Below the pieces are notes generated by a model, which had not been told where the DNA came from, did no database searches, and saw only the letters and a list, made by a program, of their open reading frames with translations. DNA of 64,000 nucleotides from Staphylotrichum longicolle (lineage: Eukaryota > Ascomycota > Sordariomycetes > Sordariales > Chaetomiaceae): contig JAHCVI010000001.1 of the NCBI GenBank assembly GCA_019096155.1, forward strand, positions 15,153,243 to 15,217,242. The letters are read 5' to 3'. A program made the position numbers and the translations under genes. Of the stretch, positions 56,579-64,000 are shown one piece after another (position 1 is the first letter of the stretch; every line of letters starts with the position of its first letter).

Positions 56579-58446
56579 CTAAGCCCGGTTCTTCCCCTTG
56601 TGTCTTCTCCTCGGTAGGTCTTCTTCGGGAGACTCCTCACCGACTTCGTCCGCGTTCATTGTGGGGGCCACAGCAGTCCAGGTCTCTGGCACCGCCGTCC
56701 CACTCCCGCTGTTCTGGTTTTCAGGTGGCGCGTAAGGGTTCTCATAGGGCGCGACCCATGCCTGCATCAACAGTCAGCAACTGGCAGATATTAGGGCAGC
56801 TGCGCGACGAGACTTACCTGATACCTCGGCGTATCCGCTGGTGCCGGTGATCTTGTGCTGGGCCCGGCCTGAGCCCCATAATATTGCATGATACCGCTGA
56901 CATACGGCTCATAATATGGCACCTCTGGTGTCGTGATAGGGCCTGAGCTGTCCGATGCAAACGCCTGGTCGGGTGTCTCTTGGATGTTCACGACCCTGGA
57001 GAAACGAGCGCTCAAGTCGTCAACCGGCTCATCTCCACTGGTGCTCCCGTAGCTAGCCACACTGCTGTAGTCATCGAAAACCCCGTCGAGAATGGCAAGT
57101 TGGGCGGTTGCCGAAGGACGTTTCTTCGGCTCCAGGCTCGCCATGCGGCGGATGTTTGCGTACTGATCAAGCTTGGAGAACTGGACCAACCACGTGTGCA
57201 GTTCAGTGGCGCGCAGTTTTGAACAAGTCCTCCGGAACTCGATGGTTCGTGTCCACACGATGGTAGCAAACAGTGACCAGATATCAACCTTGGAGGTCTG
57301 CTTATGCCTGTGGAAGACTTCGGGAGCCATGAAGGGTTCCGTGCCAGCGGCAGTCTCTGCCAGAGCCGGGTCGTTGGAGAGCCCAAAGTCTCCAAGACAG
57401 AACCGGTAACTACCCGCCTCGTTGTACTCCCAAAGAATATTCTCGGGCTTGACGTCGCGGTGGATGATGCGGTGTGCAGCAATACACTTCAATGCGAGGA
57501 GCATTTGGCGCAAGACGACGTTGGACAACTCGAACTCGTCCGTCACGAGCCCCTCTCCGATAAGGGTCTTGAGATTGCCACTCATCAGGGGCATGAAAAT
57601 CTCGCCCCAGCCGTCGCTGGGCCCGCCGCCGGCACAGCCAAGGATTTGGAGAATGTGTTCCTACAAGGAATTTCATGTTAATGAAGCTGACTAGACAGAC
57701 GAACCCCGAATACTCACATGTTTTATCGAGTCGTCCTTGTTGATCCGGAACAGGTTGTCGATCTCTCTGGTTGCAAACTCGAGGTTCTTGCCCGACAACT
57801 TGTGGAACTTCTTGACCGCCATGATCTTGCCGTTGGTGGCATCCAACGCCCACAACACGGTCCCGTATGAGCCGGCACCAACCTCCCCGCCCACTAAGTA
57901 TCTCTTGTTCCTCGACGATCTCGGCCCCATTGTATAGGGATCATGTTTCGGGAAGCGATACAGGCCATCTGACTGCCAGCATATCTCGAACTGGTACCAT
58001 TTGTCACGGCCAAAAGCGATGCGCGAGTTGATGCCTCTGGCGACGAGCACGGAGTTGGCATTGCTGCGAAACTTGACGGTGTAGCAGTGATTGTGGGGGA
58101 GCGGCTCGACGGTGTGGTTATCGGATAGGTCCCACAACAGGACGGCGCCCGTGTCCTCGACGACCTGGAACGAGGCATGAAGCGGCGATATATCGGCTGA
58201 TCCTCTGCTGCTCGACCTGGTGTCTGGGAGGTATATGTCGGCCCCGTCGCATCCCAAGGTGCAGACCTGCTTTTCGGGGTTAGAGAAGTCGAGCCACAAG
58301 CCGATGGTATCCTCGACGCGGAGGCGGAGGTGGCTGTTTCTCGCGTGATCCACGGCTTTTCGCGCGGCGTTGTTCAACGGGGCGAGCACGAAGGCCGGTG
58401 TCGTAGCGGGATCCGTGCCGACGTTGTCATAGCGATCGTCGTCCAT
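56579..58446 (-). CDS. FHA-like domain serine/threonine protein kinase
   Basis: Exons 58446-57718, 57660-56818 and 56761-56579 (donors GTGAGT and GTAAGT, acceptors TTGTAG and GATGCAG, all phase 0) give 584 residues. Residues about 40-160 resemble an FHA fold: LGCDGADIYLPDTRSSSRGSAD, then ISPLHASFQVVEDTGAVLLWDLS. The kinase domain (about 170-460) is complete: GGEVGAGSYGTVLW, AVKKF, IIHRDVKPENILW near 307, GDFGLS near 334, and GTEPFMAPEV. A Pro/Tyr-rich disordered tail ends in a basic stretch (RRRHKGKNRA) that may be a nuclear signal. FHA-kinase pairs occur in Rad53/Chk2-type and in numerous lineage-specific fungal kinases. The tail and single FHA argue for the latter. Substrate unknown. Confidence 0.88.
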
Positions 58447-59626
58447 TATCGGCCGTTGTGTGGTTGAGCGAGGGGCGAGGGGCGCACCCCGGGGGGCACA
58501 AGCACAAGTGCGGGGATGATGCGGAATGCGACGCTTGCTCGCAGCGGTGCCATGAATGCCCCTCTGCCGGGTTGCCCTTGTCGCCTGCGGTTGCACAGCG
58601 CTGCCGCTTCGAAGCGAGGTGTTCGAGGGCAACGTCGTCGATGCGCTTGCTGACGGATGAGGTCGGGAGCCTCGTTCCGGAGGACGCCGCGGCCGGGATG
58701 CATCATACACGCACTGCCAACGCTCACATGCTGCCATGCTGGACGCGGGGCCAGCCGCGACGTCTCCGAATGATCAGGCTCGGCGTTGCAGCTGCCCATT
58801 GGTTCCGGAAGCGCATCGGCAGGAGCCGAGTCCCACCCTTTAGGCAGATTGGGTGCTGTGCGCTGGTGAGGCATGGCGATTTGCCAATCGCAGGTTGTCA
58901 TCGGGGGCGCCATTCAGGCCTGAAAGATGCGCTGTTGGGGCAATCAGGCCCAAATGCCACAAGTGCTGCAGTTACTGCTGGCGTTCGAGTCCTTGAGGAG
59001 CCGGGGAAGTGAAAAACGGCAGACGCCTTTGCTCCAATTCAGCAACTCGGCCGTGTCAATGGGGCACGCTCTGGCACTCGCAAACTGGGCGCTGCGGGTG
59101 GGCGGCCCAGGACGCCGCCATCGTTATGAAAGAAGAGGGTGCATGAGATCGTGGGGGCGCCTGGCAACTCCACGTTGCCCCAGGGTTCTGGTTCAATGCC
59201 GGCAGTAACCATCCCCGGTTGTGTCGCGGCATGCTGACGAAAAGTGGGAAGAAGGCAAAAGTTGCCTGAGCTTCGAGGTGAAACCAATGTGTCCTTTCCC
59301 GATGAGAAATCGCTGTGGCTCAACTTGGAAAGTGCTTTGGGATGATGGCCAAAGTCCGCCTGGTTCTGGTCGGCCCCACCATCCCCGGACTTGAGGACCC
59401 GGCCCGGCAGGCGCGAGGTGTGCCGGGTTCCACAGGTTGTGTCTCATTTGCTTCTTGTCTGTGGGTGAGGGCGCTGGCTAGGCTGAGGTATTGAGTGCAC
59501 ACGAGCAGAAACACAACCGCGATTATTCTATCAAACAAGCACAGTTCACTTTCTGAATTGCACGAGAATGCGTGCATCGTAAAAAGGGGATGGTCTGTGG
59601 CCATGTGAAGAATTGGAAAAAAGAGA
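58447..59626. other. intergenic, no gene seen
   Basis: This is the promoter region of the FHA-kinase gene; a minus-strand frame extends upstream of the chosen ATG to 58737 but is Pro/Arg-rich leader-like. Nothing else recognised. Confidence 0.5.
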
Positions 59627-59697
59627 GGACGAAACGCGATTTGAACGCGTGACCTACCGGACTGCAGCCGGTTGCTCTACCCCTGAGCTATTCGTCC
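59627..59697 (-). tRNA. tRNA-Cys (anticodon GCA)
   Basis: On the minus strand a 71-nt cloverleaf forms. The acceptor stem GGACGAA pairs with TTCGTCC. The D arm is TAGCTCAGGGGTAGAGCA, which contains the A box. The anticodon arm is ACCGG-CTGCAGT-CCGGT, with GCA at positions 34-36. The T arm is ACGCG-TTCAAAT-CGCGT. No intron. It reads UGC/UGU codons. CCA is not encoded, as expected in eukaryotes. Confidence 0.95.
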
Positions 59698-60108
59698 TGC
59701 TGCTTGATGACGACAGCCTTGGAGTTTCTAGCTGTAAAGGGCCAACAGCTGCAGAAAACCAAAACTGCATTCTCACCAGATTCCGTGATCGAGACGCTGC
59801 GGTAATATGACATCGTTTAGGCTAAGTGCAACTCAGAAACGCCGTGATGGCGCGTTCGTATAAATCCTAGCGAGATATGAGAATCTCTAAACGATTGTCA
59901 CGTTGCACAGCTATCTCGCTGCAGTGGACATCTCGTTGCAATCCGGCACTTAGACCAATCCTACCGTGACGATGCAGAGGGGTACGTGGACTTGGCTGAA
60001 TTGGAGTATATCTATGCGGCTGGGCCAAGTGATTTTACTCTGAAGGAGAGCGTTGCTTGGAAGGATCTAGGTCTCCTAGGTACTAGGCATTTTAGAATTG
60101 CTTCTATC
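59698..60108. other. intergenic, no gene seen
   Basis: This holds the 5' flank of the tRNA and the promoter of the lactonase-type gene. An upstream frame from 59986 continues into the gene, but its first 41 codons lack signal-peptide character. Confidence 0.55.
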
Positions 60109-61349
60109 ATGAGAGTTCCTCGGCACTCGCGGCTTTTCCTTCACCTCGGCGGGCTGGCGCCCGTCGTGCATGGAGCCATTCACAATCTGTTTGTTGGGAA
60201 TTTATTCCCACCGGCAGCCATCTACGCTCTCGAGTACAACGATGTGACAAACGACTTCACAGTTGTCAAAAATCACACTGCCGATGCCTCGCACGCCTGG
60301 ATTACCTTTGATGTCAGCCTCATCCGTCACGTCCTATTCTTTCCCATTCTCTAACTCGTTCTCAGCATGACAAGAAAAACATCTACGCTACTTCGCTCAA
60401 CAAGTCGCGAATTGCCAGCTATCGCGTAACCGATGCAACCACAATCGAGCTAGTTAAGAGCATTCCTGCATCCGGCGCCTGCCACAACACCACGAGCGCC
60501 TTCATCACCGCCATGCCCACCGCGCCATACTACGCCTTTTCCGGCTCTTGGCCCGGCCCCAACTCCTGTGGCATGTCCTTTTCCGTTGATTCCAACGGCA
60601 CCTTAGCCAGCGTCGATGACTCCTGGACCTACGCCAACACATCGGGCGTTCACGGCCTCGCGCTCGCCCCTCCCACCCACTCCCCCGCCAACAACAACAA
60701 CAACACCCAGCTCCTCTACTCGGCCGACCTCAACGGCGACCAAATATGGACCCACGCCGTCAACCTCACCACCGGCCGCGCCACCCCCGCCGCTTCCTTC
60801 CCCATGCCCTACTCGGGCATGCACCCGCGCCACCTCGCCGTCCACCCCTCCGGCCGCGCCCTCTACGCCGTCATGGAAGCCGACAACTCGGTCGCGGAGT
60901 TCTCGCTCGCCCCGGTCTCGGGCGCCGTCGCCGCCGAGACGGTTCGGCACATGCTCATCCCCATCGACGCCAACACGACCGAGTTCTGGTCCGCCGAGGT
61001 CATGCTGTCTCCCTCTGGGCGGTATCTCTGGGCAACGGCGCGCGCCAGGACGAATGCCACGACGGGATTTATCTCGGCGTTTTTGGTGGGGGACGATGGC
61101 GGGATCGTGAAGAAGATGTTCCGCGTCCCGACGACTACGTTGGGCGGCTGGGCGAATGCGATCAACCCCGCGCCGTGGGCGGAGGAGTACGCCGTCATGA
61201 CGGACTATCCGACGGGATATGTGCAGGTGTGGAAGATGGAGGGACCAAGGGACAGGGGAGGGTTGGTGGAGTATACCGGGGCGAAGGCCATCGCGAGAGT
61301 GGACATTGGGGATGGGGGATGTTGTGCAAATGCGATTTGGTATAGCTGA
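60109..61349 (+). CDS. secreted lactonase-type beta-propeller (muconate cyclase / 6-phosphogluconolactonase family)
   Basis: Exons 60109-60312 and 60366-61349 (donor GTCAGC, acceptor CTCAG, phase 0) give 395 residues. The ATG was chosen because it starts a signal peptide ending LAPVVHG before AIHNLFVGNLFPPAAIYALEY. Propeller-blade motifs follow: SHAWITFD/HDKKNIYATS, GVHGLALAP, GMHPRHLAVHPSGRALYAVME, AEVMLSPSGRYLWAT. The blade pattern HPSGRxLY is typical of the 7-bladed lactonase fold. Fungal members include carboxy-cis,cis-muconate cyclases of the aromatic 3-oxoadipate pathway, which are intracellular. The signal peptide here suggests a secreted paralog with an unknown substrate. The GTCAGC donor is weak but the frame and the conserved join support it. 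Confidence 0.85.
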
Positions 61350-64000
61350 AGGTGGCCCCTGCACTGCGAGAGTCAGGGAGCTGAAAACCTGTTCTCACGG
61401 ATGTTCCCCCCTGGGCCGTCTCCTTGCACAAAGCTCACTCACTGTAGAGTCGGACTTCAAAAGCTTGGTGTTTGTCCTGCACGCATCCGTCACTGCAGAC
61501 AGAAGGGATTGTCAGGAGGCTAGCTGTTTGTACGTTTCAAGAAAGATTGACCCTGCGACGATGTCTTAGCTACTGTAATTATGCGTTCTCGAGATTTGGA
61601 GACTCTAGAAAGGGATCCCTGACAGAAAACGTATGGCATAGTCTTAACGTGAGTTCAATGCCCCTGCTGTCGATTTCGTCGCTCTGACTTAGCCCAGCAT
61701 CTCCCCCTTTTCCACCATTGTGTAATTATGGGACAGGCTTTTCTCGTCGTTTGGCAGCAAAAGAAGTATTCAGAGGAGCGTAATAAACGCTGCTGTTGCA
61801 ATATATTGCATCGCGTCCCAACTTCTGCGCGCAGATTTTGGTGACGGTAGTAACCTGCCTGAGAGCTGCCCTTGGGGCACCAGGGAAGGTTCGGAGTAAG
61901 TTGATCCAGTTGCCTTGTCCAAGAACCAGGCCCAGGTGGAGAAAGGCTGCTTCAAGACCCTGTCCTGGTCATGTCGCAATACATACAGTCATGGACCCTG
62001 CTGCGTGCATCAAGCGGTCTCTACTGCAAGGGCAGATGTCAAGATTCCAGCGGGTCTCCACTGCGTCGCATCCCCGGAATATGGAACGTCAAGTTCTCGA
62101 TCTGATAAGATGATGGGTCCGAGGGGGCCCTGGGAAAGCATACCATCTGCTGAGCCAGTTGTCGGTAGTACAAATGACTCGTTGGCTGGGACAATATAAG
62201 CCTTTCTTTTGCTCCCAGACCTCGCCCTTTATTTTCCACTGGACTGGCACAAGAAGTGTCTTCAAAAGTGTCACTATAAATCTTTAGAACTTCCTTGCTT
62301 CGCAAATCAAAAATATCTTCTGTCATTCTGAGCCCTCGTATGTCCTCGGAGATACCCAAGACTCGCTTGCCAGAGCCGTGAGCCATGTGCCGATGTTGCG
62401 GATGCCACTTCTCTCGCTTCTGTCCTCCTCAGAAAGTTAATTGGCCGGAACCACTCAAACTTAAGTCTGGGACGCCAACAGCACACTCGGCAACTCAAAT
62501 GGCAGCCGGTGCCGAGCAGATGGATCATAACCGAGCCAACACTCTCATTACAGAGCAGGCAAGCTCTCAGACTCTAGTCAGACGCTCTGCTGTCTGCCCA
62601 ACTGGAAGATAACCCTTGGGCTGGCCATTCCTGCCCCTTTGGGATGATTGCTGAATCCACCAATGGTGGTACATTGGCCACTTCCAGTTGACCGGAGTGG
62701 ACCGGCACAGAGGATGCTCCCTGCATCTGCTATTCATAGAGCGCCTCTTCTGGTACTCCTTCCCAAAGCGAATGGCATGTTCATCAGGAGCGGGGTTTGT
62801 TGGTGTGTTGGAGCCTGGAACCTGCTTCACCATTGGCGGAAACGAGCGTCATCAATAAGCCCATCCAACGGGGATTCAGGGGTAGGCTCTGGCTATTTCA
62901 AACGTGGCTCCTCCCCCGGGAACACGCTCCCCCATCGTTATGGGGGGCTAAACTTGACATCTCAGAGATTGAAAGAGTGTGATCCTCGACTGTGAAGACG
63001 GCCTCGGAAGCAAAAGATGGAATTCCATATACGGACGCATTCCGGCCTCAACCCCAGGTCCGGCAGGCTGCTCTTGAAAGTGCCTCGAAATTCTGAATTA
63101 CATGCAGATGCAGCCTTTGCGATCTTCCCCACGTCCCCGCAATCTCCGTTCAGGAACCAATGGCGGCTTATTCAGAGCCAAGCAGCCCCCGTTCCACGGC
63201 GGCCAAGCCATACTTGGACATCCGCCGGGTCGTGCCGACCATCCGGGTCTCCGGGTCTTTGAAGCCTAGCTCCGGGTCATGAAAGCAAGCTCCCCGGGCC
63301 AACGGCCGTCCTGATTCGCTGCTTAATTACCAAGAGCTCACTCTGTGCCGCAGTGTGCTCCAGTCGGTCTCGTGCTCGGCCATATTCCCAGGCTGTCCAC
63401 CTTGCCTTGGTTTATAGGGCTTGGCAACGGGATATTCGCCATCGAATTTAGCCAAGGCGAATCAGAATATCAGATTGCACCAGGACTCCCTTCCCCCAAA
63501 TCCTCCACCACTTTACCCCGCGCCGATTCCCCATCCCCCCGGTTTGCAGTTCCCAGCACTCTGGCCTTGTCCCAGCCGCCAGATTTTGACGTTTGAGGCT
63601 CAGATAGCTACATGTATTTTAAATTGCGATCAGCTTCTACGTACATTGCTACGTATCATTGGAAGCAGAGAATGTGTCGCTACTCCGCAATCCGCACGTG
63701 GATGATCGTCGAAATGTGTCACGGCGCCCCGGATCGGTCTCCCAACATCCCCAACAATGTGCTAGGGTAAACAGCATCAAGTCCGAGTGCCAAGACATGT
63801 TCCGTCGTGACCCCGGACGGGATGGTAGGCTGTTTCTGGAAAGGGGATAGGGCCAACCAACGTGCCGACACCAGTTGGTTGTTGGAGGATGGAGAACCTT
63901 GTAACACGGGGGGACCTGGAGGTCTGGGGAAAACGGCAATTCGGGATGGGGATCTGCTGGCATGGGGCTAACGCCGTGGTGAAGAATGATTATAAGCGGC
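61350..64000. other. long gene-free region to the window end
   Basis: No gene with motif or plausible exon structure was seen. All frames are under 120 codons and overlap others. A gene starting beyond the right edge could have its promoter here. Confidence 0.5.

Noticed and set aside
1..64000. CRISPR arrays, bacterial operons, intact transposons or viral genes
   Set aside because: The window is eukaryotic. No spaced direct repeats, reverse transcriptase or transposase motifs, or paired terminal repeats were noticed on reading.

Overview
The window is nuclear DNA of a filamentous ascomycete, most likely a sordariomycete and perhaps of the Sordariales. The evidence is short GT-AG introns (about 49-78 nt) with CTAAC-like branch points, GC-rich codons, and fungus-specific families (Zn2Cys6 factor, RTA1-like, Rxt3, HeLo and HeLo-like domains, sedolisin, Kre9/Knh1-like). 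I joined exons by hand from splice sites and reading frame. The species cannot be determined from this window.

Layout. 0.9-5.9 kb: inorganic pyrophosphatase, a HeLo-like/ankyrin protein with a minisatellite linker, and an RTA1-like membrane protein. 6.3-8.2 kb: a Zn2Cys6 factor, divergent from the RTA1 gene and frame-broken near its 3' end. 9.9-14.1 kb: a small Cys-rich secreted protein, a Kre9/Knh1-like membrane protein, and two damaged genes. 16.3-17.5 kb: an unrecognised three-exon gene. 18.5-24.8 kb: housekeeping genes for an Utp12-domain ribosome-biogenesis factor and a BET double-bromodomain protein. 27.5-33 kb: a small membrane protein, a hexose-type MFS transporter and a frame-broken sedolisin protease. 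35-40 kb: the Rpd3L subunit Rxt3 and the SDH assembly factor Sdh8/SDHAF4. 40.9-58.4 kb: an accessory island. 59.6-61.3 kb: tRNA-Cys(GCA) and a secreted lactonase-type beta-propeller. The last 2.6 kb and several other stretches look gene-free.

The most interesting region is 42-58.5 kb. It packs together a Pro/Gln-rich protein with Cys/His clusters, a dynamin-like GTPase, a 1432-residue protein with a zinc-finger-like N-terminus, kinase and ankyrin repeats, a HeLo-domain protein with a degenerate kinase domain, a Cys-rich secreted protein and an FHA-kinase. The kinase-ankyrin and HeLo-pseudokinase genes are divergent and share a 277-bp promoter. Their architectures echo RIPK4/ANKK1 (kinase plus ankyrin) and MLKL (helical death-effector bundle plus pseudokinase). 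I propose them as a candidate fungal regulated-cell-death pair. This is inferred from architecture and is untested.

A second theme is decay. The sedolisin, the Zn2Cys6 factor and a secreted-protein gene each carry several small frame changes between otherwise clean coding stretches, and a fourth gene has an internal TAG. Most long housekeeping and island genes are open throughout. Either the accessory genes are young pseudogenes or the assembly has local indel errors.
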